Below, piece by piece: positions 16,360 to 24,842 of a stretch of 64,000 bases of DNA. The stretch is taken from positions 62,001 through 126,000 of the forward strand of contig CAVSFZ010000026.1 of the NCBI GenBank assembly GCA_963727235.1, written 5' to 3'. This stretch comes from CAVPTL01 sp963727235 (lineage in GTDB: Bacteria > Actinomycetota > Thermoleophilia > Gaiellales > JAICJC01). A model generated the notes under the pieces. It did not search any database. It was not told the DNA's origin and saw only the letters and a program-made list of their open reading frames with translations. Within the stretch, counting starts at the first letter, position 1. Each line of letters starts with the position of its first letter. The translations under genes and the position numbers were made by a program.

Positions 16360-17126
16360 CGACGCCCGAATCTGCGCCTGCGCCCGGCGTAGGCCTCGAG
16401 CGCCTCGCGCAGATCCCCGCTGTCGAAATCCGGCCACAGGGTGGGCGTGAAATGAAACTCGGCATACGCGGCCTGCCACAGCAGGAAGTTCGACACGCGC
16501 AACTCGCCGGACGTACGGATCACGAGGTCGGGATCGGGCATATCGGGAGCGTACAGACGGGCCGCGACGGCCCGCTCGTCGATCGCGTCGGGTTGAAGTC
16601 CGTCGGAGACCAATTGTCGTGCCGCGGCCACGATCTCGTCGCGCGCGCCGTAGTCGAACGCCACCCACAGATCCAGGCGGGTGTTGTCGGCTGTACGCTG
16701 CTCCATATCCTGCATCAGCTCGCGCAGGCTGTCTGGGCAGCGGTCGCGGCGTCCGATGAAGTGGATGCGCACGCCCTGGCGGTGCAGATCGGGGAACTGC
16801 TCACGGATGGTCTCCTCGAACAGGACCATCAGATCCGCCACCTCGTCGTCCGGCCGGCCCCAGTTTTCGGTGGAGAATGCAAACACCGCCAGGCTGCGGA
16901 CACCCAGGTCGGGAGCCGCCTCAACCGTACGCCGCAGCGCCTTGGTGCCGGCTCGGTGCCCGGCCAAGAGCGGGAGGTTGCGTGACTTCGCCCACCGTCC
17001 GTTGCCGTCCATGATCACCGCCACGTTCTCGGCGTGATCGGCGATCGGGCGCTCCGGCGTCTCTGAGCGCGCCAGTCTCAGCGCGCGCAGCAGCCGCCGC
17101 TGCTTCCGCAGAAGCGCCGCGGTCAC
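16356..17126 (-). CDS. uppS: Isoprenyl (undecaprenyl) diphosphate synthase
   Basis: A 256-residue cis-prenyltransferase. It has the catalytic IMDGNGRWAKSRNLP and GHRAG motifs, FAFSTENWGRP, and the C-terminal RTSGELRVSNFLLWQAAYAE box. It elongates FPP with IPP to the lipid carrier for peptidoglycan and exopolysaccharide, using isoprenoids from the dxr/ispG pathway encoded alongside. The GTG start shares GTGA with the frr stop. The N-terminal 25 residues before the core are basic, which is usual. Confidence 0.93.
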   Translation of the reverse strand: MTAALLRKQRRLLRALRLARSETPERPIADHAENVAVIMDGNGRWAKSRNLPLLAGHRAGTKALRRTVEAAPDLGVRSLAVFAFSTENWGRPDDEVADLMVLFEETIREQFPDLHRQGVRIHFIGRRDRCPDSLRELMQDMEQRTADNTRLDLWVAFDYGARDEIVAAARQLVSDGLQPDAIDERAVAARLYAPDMPDPDLVIRTSGELRVSNFLLWQAAYAEFHFTPTLWPDFDSGDLREALEAYAGRRRRFGRR

Positions 17127-17680
17127 ACTTCCATGATCTCGGCCTCTTTGCCCTTGAGCGCCGAGTCGATGGCCGCCGTGTGAGCGTCCGTGAGCTTCTG
17201 CAACCGGTCCTCCGCGCGATGCACATCATCGGAGCCGACGTCGCCGCCCTTCTCGAGCTCCTTGAGGTGGTGAATGGCGTCGCGGCGGATGTTGCGGGCA
17301 GCCACCCGCCCCTCCTCGGCCATGTGCCGCACCTGCTTCACCAGCTCCTTGCGGCGCTCCTCGGTGAGCTGAGGGATCGGCAGCCGGATCAGCTGGCCGT
17401 CGTTGGCGGGCGTGAGACCAAGGTCGGACTCCAGGATCGCCCGCTCGATGTCCTTCATGGTGCCCTTGTCGAACGGCGTGATCGTGAGCATGCGGGGCTC
17501 CGGCACGCTGATCGTGGCGAGCTGATTGACGGGCATCTGGCTGCCGTAGGCGTTCACCTGGATGCGATCCAGCAGCGCCGCCGAGGCGCGTCCGGTGCGG
17601 ATCGTGGTGAACTCGTGCTTGGCCGCTTCGACGCTCTTGTCCATCCGCCGTGACGCGTCGGACAGCACATCCTCGATCAT
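17123..17680 (-). CDS. frr: Ribosome recycling factor
   Basis: A 185-residue RRF. It has the typical three-helix domain and beta domain motifs: FTTIRTGRASAALLDRI near the N-terminus, MLTITPFDKGTMKDIERAI in the middle, and RVAARNIRRDAIHHLKELEK towards the end. It dissociates post-termination ribosomes with EF-G. The ATG is in an ATGA overlap with the pyrH stop and its own stop is in GTGA with uppS. Length is standard. Confidence 0.96.
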   Translation of the reverse strand: MIEDVLSDASRRMDKSVEAAKHEFTTIRTGRASAALLDRIQVNAYGSQMPVNQLATISVPEPRMLTITPFDKGTMKDIERAILESDLGLTPANDGQLIRLPIPQLTEERRKELVKQVRHMAEEGRVAARNIRRDAIHHLKELEKGGDVGSDDVHRAEDRLQKLTDAHTAAIDSALKGKEAEIMEV

Positions 17681-18417
17681 GATGAAACCTCCACGGGAAC
17701 CTTGTGAGCCGAGATCACGGTGCCGACCCGTTCGCCGGCAACCACCCTGCCGATGTTACGCTCGTCATCGAGGTTGAACACGTACAGCGGCACACGATTG
17801 TCCATGCACAGCGACAGCGCCGTCGAGTCCATCACCTTGAGACCGCGCTCGATCGCCTCGATGTGCGTCAGGTCGCGCAGCAGCCGGGCATCGGGGTTGG
17901 TGCGGGGATCGTCGTCCATCACTCCCTCGACGCCGTTCTTGCCCATCAGGATCGCCTGCGCACCGATCTCCAGCGCGCGCAGCGCAGCGGCGGTGTCGGT
18001 GGTGAAGAACGGGTTGCCGGTACCGGCGGCGAAGATCACGATCCGGCCCTTCTCGAGGTGCCTGATCGCCCGCCGGCGGATGTACGGCTCGGCCACCTCG
18101 GCCACGTCGATCGCCGACATCACCCGCGTGTGGGTGCCCAGCTGTTCCAGCGCATCCTGAACGGTCAGCGCATTCAGCACGGTGGCCAGCATGCCGGCGT
18201 AGTCCGCGGTGGCTCGATCCATCCCCTTGGCGGCCTCCTGCGTGCCTCGCAGGATGTTCCCGCCGCCGACCACGATCGCAAGCTCGACACCGCCGGCGGC
18301 GACCTCGTGAACGGCCCGGGCAATGGCGCTGATTCGATCTGGGTCCTGCCCGTAGTCGCGGTTTCCCATCAGCGCCTCACCCGAGAGCTTCAAAAGGATC
18401 CTGCGAAACTCGCTCAC
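17677..18417 (-). CDS. pyrH: UMP kinase
   Basis: A 246-residue hexameric amino-acid-kinase-fold UMP kinase. Landmarks are ILLKLSGEALMG (ATP/UMP loop), IVVGGGNILRG, and GTGNPFFTTDTAAALRA. It makes UDP from UMP. The GTG at 18417 overlaps the tsf stop in GTGA; the frame stays open upstream in the tsf region but those residues are not homologous. The order rpsB-tsf-pyrH-frr is the conserved bacterial arrangement. Confidence 0.95.
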   Translation of the reverse strand: MSEFRRILLKLSGEALMGNRDYGQDPDRISAIARAVHEVAAGGVELAIVVGGGNILRGTQEAAKGMDRATADYAGMLATVLNALTVQDALEQLGTHTRVMSAIDVAEVAEPYIRRRAIRHLEKGRIVIFAAGTGNPFFTTDTAAALRALEIGAQAILMGKNGVEGVMDDDPRTNPDARLLRDLTHIEAIERGLKVMDSTALSLCMDNRVPLYVFNLDDERNIGRVVAGERVGTVISAHKVPVEVSS

Positions 18418-19034
18418 CCGGCGCCCACCTCGAATCGCGCGAAGCGCTTGATCTCGATGTTCTCGCCGAGCGTCCCGGCCAGCTGTGCGCGCAGCGTCTC
18501 GATCGTCTTGCCGTCGTCCTCCGGCCGGATCGACGGCTGATTCGCCAGCACGTAGTCGGTCAGCGACTTCGTCCACATGCCGGCGGCGATCTTCTCCAGC
18601 ATCGCCTCGGGCTTGCCCTCCGCTGCGGCCTTGGCCCGGAAGATCTCCAGCTCAGCCGCCTTGAAGTCCTCGGGAATGTCGCTCTCCGACACGAACCGCA
18701 GGTCTCGGGCAGCGGCGATCTGCAGCGCGACCTTGCGGCAGAACCCGCGGAAGTCGTCCGTGCGCGCGACAAAGTCGGTTTCGCATCCGACTTCGACCAT
18801 CGATCCGATCCGGCCGCCCGCATGCACGTAGGTCTCGATCAGGCCCTCGCCGGTGCCGCGCCCTGAGCGCTTGTTGGCCGAGGCGATGCCCTTCTCGCGC
18901 AGCAGCTTGACCGCCGCGTCCATGTCGCCGCCGGCTTCGGCCAGCGCCCGCTTGCAGTCCATCATGCCGGCTTGAGTGGTGTCACGCAGCGCCTTGACCT
19001 CGGCAGCCGACGGCGTATAGGTGGCGTCGCTCAC
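18414..19034 (-). CDS. tsf: Elongation factor Ts (short form)
   Basis: A 206-residue EF-Ts. The N-terminal UBA-like domain holds the key KALRDTTQAGMMDCKRAL, and the Tu-contacting core holds EVGCETDFVARTDDF. It recycles EF-Tu-GDP. At about 206 residues it lacks much of the second core subdomain of E. coli EF-Ts (283 residues), resembling the short Thermus-type form. The GTG start lies in GTGA with the rpsB stop. Confidence 0.95.
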   Translation of the reverse strand: MSDATYTPSAAEVKALRDTTQAGMMDCKRALAEAGGDMDAAVKLLREKGIASANKRSGRGTGEGLIETYVHAGGRIGSMVEVGCETDFVARTDDFRGFCRKVALQIAAARDLRFVSESDIPEDFKAAELEIFRAKAAAEGKPEAMLEKIAAGMWTKSLTDYVLANQPSIRPEDDGKTIETLRAQLAGTLGENIEIKRFARFEVGAG

Positions 19035-19957
19035 TCGGCCTCCCCACTCTCGTTCGACGGTTCGGCGGGAGTCTCCGCAGCCGGCTCGGCCTCCGGCTCC
19101 GCAGCCGCAACGGCCTCAGGCTCAGCCTCCGGGGCAGCCGCGGCGTCTGCTTCCGCCGGGGCCTCCGCCCCGGCTTCAGGAACAGCCTCACCGGCTGCCT
19201 CGGCTTCGGCAGCGGCCTCGGCGGCAGCGGCTTCGGCAGCCGCCTGGGCTGCGGCGAAGTCGGCGGCCTTGATGCCGAGGTTGCGGCCGTCGGCGACCGC
19301 ATCGGCGAGCACGCGCACAATCAGGTCGGACGAGCGGATGGCGTCGTCATTGCCGGGGATCACAAAGTCGGCGTCGTCGGGATCGCAGTTGGTGTCCACC
19401 AGACCGACCACCGGGATGTGGAGCCGGCGGGCCTCGCGCACGGCCAGCGCTTCCTTCTTCATGTCGATCACGACCACCGCATCGGGAAGCTTGCGCGTGT
19501 CGGCAACCCCACCGAGGTTGGTCTCGAGCTTCTCCAGATTGGACAGCGCGACCTGGCGCTCCTTGGCCGGCAGCAGCTCCAGCTGGCCGTCGCTCTTCTG
19601 GCGGCGGAGCTCGTGCAGAGCGGCGATCCGATCCTGGATCGTGCGGTAGTTCGTCAGCAGACCACCCAGCCAGCGGTGGTTGACGTAGGGCATGCCGACC
19701 CGGCCGGCGTGCGTCTCGACGGCGTCCTGGCACTGTTTCTTGGTGCCCACGAACAGCACGCTGCCGTTGCGCTCGCCAATGTTTCGCAGATACTGGGCGG
19801 CATCGTCGAGCAGATCGGAGGTCTGCTGCAGGTCGATGATGTAGATGCCGTTTCGCTCGCCGAAGATGAATCGGCGCATCTTGGGATTCCATCGCCGCGT
19901 CTGATGGCCGAAATGCACTCCGGCCTCGAGCAGCTCACGCATGGTCGCTGAGGGCAA
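19031..19957 (-). CDS. rpsB: Small-subunit ribosomal protein uS2 with acidic Ala/Glu tail
   Basis: A 308-residue S2. The core is canonical (RELLEAGVHFGHQTRRWNPKM at the start; GLVDTNCDPDD and the nearby PGNDDAIRSS later). Residues from about 230 on form a roughly 75-residue low-complexity tail of Ala, Glu and Pro with very few basic residues, absent from E. coli S2. The start is a TTG at 19957, chosen because AGGAGA lies 6 nt upstream; an ATG at 19942 would leave that site 21 nt away. It heads the long coupled operon. The roughly 140-nt leader upstream may carry ribosomal-protein autoregulation, but I cannot show a specific fold. Confidence 0.94.
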   Translation of the reverse strand: MPSATMRELLEAGVHFGHQTRRWNPKMRRFIFGERNGIYIIDLQQTSDLLDDAAQYLRNIGERNGSVLFVGTKKQCQDAVETHAGRVGMPYVNHRWLGGLLTNYRTIQDRIAALHELRRQKSDGQLELLPAKERQVALSNLEKLETNLGGVADTRKLPDAVVVIDMKKEALAVREARRLHIPVVGLVDTNCDPDDADFVIPGNDDAIRSSDLIVRVLADAVADGRNLGIKAADFAAAQAAAEAAAAEAAAEAEAAGEAVPEAGAEAPAEADAAAAPEAEPEAVAAAEPEAEPAAETPAEPSNESGEAE

Positions 19958-20095
19958 GTCACTTCTCCTGATCGGTTGGATGAACTCAGCCGGTGGCGAC
20001 TGCCGGAATCCCGCCGCAGATACAGCGAGACACCGCCGGCGCCGTGTTCCACCGGGTCGGGGACGTACAGGTCGAGCGAAAGTTTAGACGACGTG

Positions 20096-20128
20096 GTGAA
20101 TAAAAGGTGCCTGGCACCTTTTATTCAC
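20096..20128. repeat. 33-bp palindromic intergenic repeat, copy 1
   Basis: An inverted repeat with outer arms GTGAATAAAAGG and its complement around the shared core GGTGCCTGGCACC. It lies between the rpsB leader and the rluD 3' end, and its right arm supplies the rluD stop codon (TGA on the minus strand, 20127-20125). It is one of four family members in the window (others at 39836, 56922, 56968). No poly-U follows, so simple intrinsic termination is not obvious. Confidence 0.85.
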
Positions 20129-21012
20129 GGCCTGGCTGCGTTGAGGGCGGTGGCCAGGTCGGGGGGCAGCGGGGAGTGGGCCAGCACCGGCTCACCCGTC
20201 CACGGATGCTGAAACGAGAGCTCGGCGGCGTGCAGGAACTGGCGCTCCAGGCCCAGCTCGGGGCCGTGGCCGTAGACGGGATCGCCCACCACCGGATGGC
20301 CGATGGCCTGCAGGTGCACCCGGATCTGGTGGGTCCGCCCGGTCTCGAGTTCGACTCGGAGGAGTGACCGGTCGGGCAGCGCTTCGATCAGCTCAAACCG
20401 GGTCACGGCTTCCCGCGGCACGTCGGTGTCGGTCGAAACCCGTGCCGGCTGTCGCCGATCGCGGCCGATGGGCGCCTCGATCCGGCCTGTGCGCGACGGC
20501 GGGCGGCCACGCACCAGAGCCGTGTACACCCGGCTGATCTGGCGGCGGCGCAGCTGCGACTGGAGCTTTCCCAAGGTGATCTCGTCCCGGGCGACGACCA
20601 GCAGCCCCGAGGTGTCTCGATCGAGCCGGTGCACGATCCCCGCTCGATCCTCAGGGCCGCCTCCGCTGCGGCCCTGGAGCACCTCCACCAGGGTCGGCCC
20701 GGTCGCTCCCGGCGCAGCGTGCGTGAGCATCCCCGCCGGCTTGTCCACCACCATCAGTCGGTCATCCTCGAACACGACGGGGACATCCGGCAGAGGCCCC
20801 GAGTCCAGTTCGGGCGCCGCCGTCTCGGTGATTCCGACCGACTCCCCAGCCGTGAGCCGGTAGGACTTCGACCTGACCCGGCCGTCGACCGTGACCGCCC
20901 CCGCCGCGACCAACCGCTCCGCCGCAGCGCGGGTACCGACTCCGGGCTGCGCCGCCACGAACCGATCCAGCCGGACACCCTCATGCTCGGCGGTGACCAT
21001 GTGGTCGGTCAC
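20125..21012 (-). CDS. rluD: 23S rRNA pseudouridine synthase, RluD/RluA family
   Basis: A 295-residue enzyme with an N-terminal S4 domain (RLDRFVAAQPGVGTRAAAERL) and a catalytic core containing Asp131 in HRLDRDTSGLLVVA, plus the closing GRTHQIRVHLQAIGHPVVGD box. By family it modifies uridines in helix 69 of 23S rRNA (RluD sites), and its position after lspA is the common bacterial order. The GTG start shares GTGA with the lspA stop. The stop codon lies inside a palindromic repeat (copy 1). Confidence 0.9.
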   Translation of the reverse strand: MTDHMVTAEHEGVRLDRFVAAQPGVGTRAAAERLVAAGAVTVDGRVRSKSYRLTAGESVGITETAAPELDSGPLPDVPVVFEDDRLMVVDKPAGMLTHAAPGATGPTLVEVLQGRSGGGPEDRAGIVHRLDRDTSGLLVVARDEITLGKLQSQLRRRQISRVYTALVRGRPPSRTGRIEAPIGRDRRQPARVSTDTDVPREAVTRFELIEALPDRSLLRVELETGRTHQIRVHLQAIGHPVVGDPVYGHGPELGLERQFLHAAELSFQHPWTGEPVLAHSPLPPDLATALNAARP

Positions 21013-21524
21013 ATGGTCTCGGGAGCGGCGGGAGCCTCACGATCCAGCCGCCAGAGGCCGAACACGAGCAGCGCCACGCCGATCACGATGAAGGTATCGG
21101 CCAGGTTGAAGGTCGGCCAGTGACTCACGTCGATGAAGTCGGTCACGTGTCCGTGGGCGACCCGGTCGATCAGATTCGAGAGACTGCCGCCGACCAACAG
21201 TCCCAAAGCCACGGGAAACAGCACGTGGCGCGAGCCGCTGCGGGCAAAGTGCGCCAGCATCCAGCCCACCGCGATCACCGTCAGGATCGACACGATCCCG
21301 ATCCGGCCGGGCAGGATGCCGAAGGCGATGCCGTCGTTACGAACACGGGTGATGGCCAGTCCCGGAAACACCTGGTGCGATTGCTCGAGCGCCATCTGCT
21401 GCTCGATCGCGCGCTTGGTCACCTGGTCGGCCACGATCGCCACGACCGCAACCGCGAGCATCCCCGCCCACTGCAGCGAGCCCGCGCGAGGCGCGGGCTG
21501 CGGCGCTGCGTCTGCCCGGATCAG
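21009..21524 (-). CDS. lspA: Prolipoprotein signal peptidase
   Basis: A four-helix membrane aspartyl protease that removes lipoprotein signal peptides. Catalytic Asp motifs are GGSLSNLIDRV and FNLADTFIVIGV; ADQVTK lies in the first helix. The start is unusual. The only ATG near the domain (21461) would cut the first helix short. A CTG at 21524 forms CTGA with the dksA-like stop, has GGAGGAG 5 nt upstream and restores the full helix, so I annotate CTG (171 residues). ATG 21461 (150 residues) remains possible. Confidence 0.85.
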   Translation of the reverse strand: MIRADAAPQPAPRAGSLQWAGMLAVAVVAIVADQVTKRAIEQQMALEQSHQVFPGLAITRVRNDGIAFGILPGRIGIVSILTVIAVGWMLAHFARSGSRHVLFPVALGLLVGGSLSNLIDRVAHGHVTDFIDVSHWPTFNLADTFIVIGVALLVFGLWRLDREAPAAPETM

Positions 21525-21889
21525 CCCCTCTCCTCCAGACGCTTGCACTGGATGCACTGGGTCGCGTACGGCAGAGCCTCCAACCGCTCGAGATCGATCG
21601 TCTTTCCACATCGCTGACATACACCGTAGGTGCCGTCGTCGATCCGCGCCAGGGCGGCGTCGATGGCGGCCAGCAGATGGTCTGCGTTGTCCTCGATCGA
21701 CAGGTCGATCTCACGATCGAGCGTGTGACTTGCGCTATCACCCAGGTGCGAGGCGGCGCCGCCGTCGTCGAAGACCTCCTCGATCGAGCGCGACGTATCG
21801 TCCAGAAGGCGCCGGCGCTCCGCGGCCACCCGCATCCGCTCTTCGGTCAGACGCTTGCGCGTGGCCTCGATATCGACACCCTCCAACAC
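21521..21889 (-). CDS. TraR/DksA-type zinc-finger protein
   Basis: A 122-residue protein. Its N-terminal region is a charged coiled coil (RLTEERMRVAAERRRLLDD). The C-terminal C4 zinc finger reads CQRCGKTIDLERLEALPYA followed by QCIQCK. DksA-family proteins enter the RNA polymerase secondary channel. Actinobacterial members lack the acidic coiled-coil tip of E. coli DksA and their roles are poorly known, so stringent control is only an inference. The GTG start is preceded at 7 nt by TATACT (21897-21902, minus), one of the best -10 elements here, implying a leaderless mRNA that also covers lspA and rluD. Confidence 0.85.
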   Translation of the reverse strand: MLEGVDIEATRKRLTEERMRVAAERRRLLDDTSRSIEEVFDDGGAASHLGDSASHTLDREIDLSIEDNADHLLAAIDAALARIDDGTYGVCQRCGKTIDLERLEALPYATQCIQCKRLEERG

Positions 21890-21916
21890 GAGAGTGAGTA
21901 TACCCAGGCGGATATA

Positions 21917-22447
21917 TCAGGCAGGTTCGGGAGCGTCGTCGGCGTGCAGTTCGGGCTCGCTCTCGATCGCGGGCGCCACCGGCACCGGGGCGTGCACCAG
22001 ATCCTCTTCGTGGTCGCGCACGATCTGGAGCGTTGTGCCCAGGAGCGATCGCAGCCGCAGCCGGAATTCGGCTTCCTCGCCGCGCAGCCGGGCGGTCTCC
22101 TGACGGATCCGCTCGCGCTCGGCATAGGCGCTGTGAAGGATCTCCCGCGCGCGCACCTCGGCCTCGCGCACAACCAGCTCGGCGTCACGTGATGCCTGGG
22201 CTCGGCGCTCGTCGGCCACTTTCTCGGCGGTGATCAGCGCGTTTCGGAGGGCTTCTTCGGTCTCGGCCACACTCGAGAGCTTCTGCTCGAGGTAGTGCAC
22301 GCGGTCGTCCAGGTCAGCGCGTTCGCGCCAGACCGTCTCGTACGCGTCGGTGGCGTCGCCGATCAACTGGTCGACGTCGGCGCGGCTGTATCCGATCAGG
22401 CGGACAGCGGGTCGTTCATGTCTGAGTTCCACAGGTGAGATAGCCAT
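21917..22447 (-). CDS. divIVA: DivIVA-domain polar/septal protein
   Basis: A 176-residue coiled-coil protein. The N-terminal DivIVA lipid-binding module (RLIGYSRADVDQLIGDATDAYE) is followed by one long heptad-rich coiled coil (about 45-135: LEQKLSSVAETEEAL, REAEVRAREILHSAYAERER) and a short acidic, Pro-rich tail. DivIVA marks curved membrane at poles and septa and, in actinobacteria, directs wall growth. It lies in the sepF-proC-yggT-divIVA order typical of the region downstream of ftsZ, although ftsZ itself is not in the window. Confidence 0.88.
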   Translation of the reverse strand: MAISPVELRHERPAVRLIGYSRADVDQLIGDATDAYETVWRERADLDDRVHYLEQKLSSVAETEEALRNALITAEKVADERRAQASRDAELVVREAEVRAREILHSAYAERERIRQETARLRGEEAEFRLRLRSLLGTTLQIVRDHEEDLVHAPVPVAPAIESEPELHADDAPEPA

Positions 22448-22489
22448 GCCGCTCGGTTCGGGGCGTCTGAGCGGAGTCCTTCATCGAAG

Positions 22490-22771
22490 TCACTGGAAGG
22501 AGTTGATGATCACCTGGGTGATCTGGGCGCCGATCAGCACCGCAAACGACGCCACCATGGGGCTGAGATCGAGCCCGCCCATCGGCGGCAGCACCCGCCG
22601 GAACACCTGCAGGAACGGTTCGACGGTGTCGTAGGTCAGGCCTCGCAGCCGGCCCAGCCAGGGGCTGTAGCTGGTCTGGAGCATGCCCAGGATCACATGC
22701 AGAAAGATGAACCCGATGTAGATCAGGCTGAGGGATTGGATGAACTGATCGATCCAATCGATCGTGGTCAC
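22490..22771 (-). CDS. yggT: YggT-family membrane protein
   Basis: A 93-residue protein with two membrane helices, at about 13-31 (LSLIYIGFIFLHVILGM) and 70-90, separated by a loop with the family motif PFLQVFRRVLPPMGGLDLSPM. YggT (Ycf19-like) proteins sit beside divIVA/sepF/proC in many bacteria and are implicated in division-site membrane organisation or osmotic tolerance; the precise role is unsettled. It lies 2 nt downstream of proC, so it is probably co-transcribed with it. Confidence 0.85.
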   Translation of the reverse strand: MTTIDWIDQFIQSLSLIYIGFIFLHVILGMLQTSYSPWLGRLRGLTYDTVEPFLQVFRRVLPPMGGLDLSPMVASFAVLIGAQITQVIINSFQ

Positions 22772-22773
22772 GC

Positions 22774-23586
22774 CTACCCCAGCTCTCCGGCGCGGCGCAT
22801 CGCGGCGGTGACACCGTCGATCACCGCGCCGCGCACACCGTGGCGCTCCATCTCGGCCAACCCCGCCGCCGCGGTACCCCCGGGAGAGGTCACCATTCGC
22901 CGAAGCGCGCTGCAGGAGAGCTCCTCGGCTCGCAGCAACTCCGCGGTGCCGGCCACGGTCGAGAGCAGCAACCGGCGGGCGTCGTCGTAGGTCAGGCCGC
23001 TGACGATGCCGGCATCCTCGAAGGCCTCCAGGATCAGACCCAGGAATGCCGGCCCCGAACCCGACAGCGCGGTGGCCGCGTCGAACAGCCGCTCGTCCAG
23101 CGGCACCACCTCGCCCAGCAGCGAGAACAGCTCGAGCACCGCCTCCTCCGCGGCGGTGTCGGTGAACCGGCCAGACGAGAAGGCCAGCGTCCCCGCCCCC
23201 ACTCGCACTCCGACGTTCGGCATCAACCGAAACACCGGCGCGTCCACGTCCAGGATGGTCTCCAAGGTGGCGATGCGCACACCTGCGGCCACCGAGGCAA
23301 TCGCCTTGGTGGGTGTGATCAGGTCGGAGATCTCGCGCAGCACCCGCTCGACATCCACCGGCTTCACCGCCAGCACGACCATCGTGGACGCCTCGACCAG
23401 ATCATGGTTGCCGGCCACGTGACGCACGCCGTGCTTCAATGCGAGCGCGTCAGCCCTGCCGGACCCCCGATCGGTGACCAAGATCCGGCCGGCCATCTCG
23501 GGATCTGCCTTGACCCACCCGCTGACCATGGCGGAGGCCATGTTGCCGGAGCCGATCAGACCGATGGTGGAGGCGACGTTGGTCAT
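22774..23586 (-). CDS. proC: Pyrroline-5-carboxylate reductase
   Basis: A 270-residue NAD(P)H-dependent enzyme for the last step of proline synthesis. It has an N-terminal GLIGSGNMASAM Rossmann motif, VAGVRIATLE, and the C-terminal signature ALSGSGPAFLGLILEA together with MVTSPGGTAAAGLAEME. Its association with yggS and sepF is widespread and probably reflects the YggS (PLP homeostasis) neighbourhood. A TACGCT hexamer (23597-23602, minus) ends 10 nt before the ATG. Confidence 0.95.
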   Translation of the reverse strand: MTNVASTIGLIGSGNMASAMVSGWVKADPEMAGRILVTDRGSGRADALALKHGVRHVAGNHDLVEASTMVVLAVKPVDVERVLREISDLITPTKAIASVAAGVRIATLETILDVDAPVFRLMPNVGVRVGAGTLAFSSGRFTDTAAEEAVLELFSLLGEVVPLDERLFDAATALSGSGPAFLGLILEAFEDAGIVSGLTYDDARRLLLSTVAGTAELLRAEELSCSALRRMVTSPGGTAAAGLAEMERHGVRGAVIDGVTAAMRRAGELG

Positions 23587-23619
23587 GTCAGGCCAGAGCG
23601 TACCGCCACCACCGGCCCG

Positions 23620-24168
23620 CTAGTACTGGTTGAAGAAGCCGCGCTCCATCAGCAGCGCCTTGTCCTCTGCCGAAACCTTGACCGCGTGCGGCGTCAGCAG
23701 GAACACGCGATCGGCCACCCGCTGCATCGAACCGTCCAGTGCATAGGTGAGGCCGCTGGCGAAGTCGATCAGCCGTCGGGTGAGATCGGCATCGGCGGTC
23801 TGGAGGTTGATGATCACCGGCACTTCGGCCTTGAGCTTGTCCGCCACAGTCTGGGCGTCGTTGAACGTCTTTGGGACGACCAGCGACACCTGCGGCGCCT
23901 CGCGATGCCCGTTCTGCGGCGGAGCCGGAGCGGCGGCCCGGGTCGAGCGGCTGGGGGCGCGTACGGGCGGCTCGTCGCTGAAGATCTCGTCAAACTCCGA
24001 GCCCGACCGGCGTCTCGGCGAAAGCCGGCGCACATTGGGCCGCTCGGAGTAGCCGCGCTCGAGGTCTTCGTTGGCGGCGGTACCGTCCTCGTAATACTCG
24101 TCACCCCACTCCTCTTCGCGCACGCCGAAGTAGACCAGGGTCGAATTCCACATGTCCTTGATGGCCAT
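23620..24168 (-). CDS. sepF: Cell division protein SepF
   Basis: A 182-residue protein. It has an N-terminal amphipathic membrane anchor region (MAIKDMWNSTLVYFGV), an acidic/Pro-Ala linker (about 20-95) and the C-terminal SepF core (about 97-182) with VVPKTFNDAQTVADKLK, VIINLQTADADLTRRLIDF and ALDGSMQRVADRVFLLTP. SepF tethers FtsZ to the membrane in actinobacteria that lack FtsA. The ATG at 24168 matches the family start; the frame is open further upstream but that part is shadow sequence of yggS. Confidence 0.93.
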   Translation of the reverse strand: MAIKDMWNSTLVYFGVREEEWGDEYYEDGTAANEDLERGYSERPNVRRLSPRRRSGSEFDEIFSDEPPVRAPSRSTRAAAPAPPQNGHREAPQVSLVVPKTFNDAQTVADKLKAEVPVIINLQTADADLTRRLIDFASGLTYALDGSMQRVADRVFLLTPHAVKVSAEDKALLMERGFFNQY

Positions 24169-24179
24169 CTCCAAAGACT

Positions 24180-24842
24180 CTACCGCTTGAGCAGGACACT
24201 TCCTAGCCGCACGATGGTAGCGCCTTCCTGCGCTGCCACGGCGTAATCCTGGCTCGTGCCCATCGAAAGCTGCGTCAGTTCGTGCCGACCGGCCCAGTTC
24301 GGAGCGAGTGCATCGCGCAGATCGCGAAGTGCCGCGAACCACGGGGCGGCCTCGCTCGGCTGCTCCGCCAGCGGCGGCATCGTCATCAATCCGCAGAACC
24401 GCACGCTCCCGAACTCGGATGCCTGCTCCAAGAACCGGTCGGCCTGATCGGGCGCAACGCCGGCCTTGGACTCCTCGCCGGCGACGTTCACCTGCAGCAG
24501 GCAGTCGACCGGCTGTGATGACCGCGACTGGATCTGGGCGCACACAGACGGCGAGTCGATCGCATGGATCAGCCGCACCCGCCCGACCACGTCACGCACC
24601 TTGCGGCTCTGCAGGTGACCGATGAAGTCCCAGGTGAAGCTGTCGGCAAACAGCTCCTGCTTGGCGGCCAACGCATCGCTTCGGTTCTCCCCGACCAGTG
24701 TCACACCGCCCGCCCGGAGCGCCTCCATGCCGTCCACGTCGACGTACTTGGTGGCGGCCAGGATCTCGACCTCGGGCCCGATCTCAGATCGGATTCGGGC
24801 CAGGTTCGCAGCGATCACGGCGGGATCAGGAACCACGTACAC
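24180..24842 (-). CDS. yggS: PLP homeostasis protein, YggS/PROSC family
   Basis: About 220 residues, a single alanine-racemase-like TIM barrel binding pyridoxal phosphate on the Lys of AATKYVD. Further motifs are VGENRSDALAAKQ, WDFIGHLQSRK, VNVAGEESKAGV and LSMGTSQDYAVA. It buffers free PLP and is not a racemase. The start is one of two in-frame GTG codons (24842 or 24836) that overlap the yfiH 3' end by up to 17 nt, so translation is coupled. Confidence 0.9.
   Translation of the reverse strand: MYVVPDPAVIAANLARIRSEIGPEVEILAATKYVDVDGMEALRAGGVTLVGENRSDALAAKQELFADSFTWDFIGHLQSRKVRDVVGRVRLIHAIDSPSVCAQIQSRSSQPVDCLLQVNVAGEESKAGVAPDQADRFLEQASEFGSVRFCGLMTMPPLAEQPSEAAPWFAALRDLRDALAPNWAGRHELTQLSMGTSQDYAVAAQEGATIVRLGSVLLKR

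Noticed and set aside
18972..19649. Ser/Ala-repeat protein on the plus strand
   Set aside because: It is the antisense translation of the Ala/Glu tail of rpsB.
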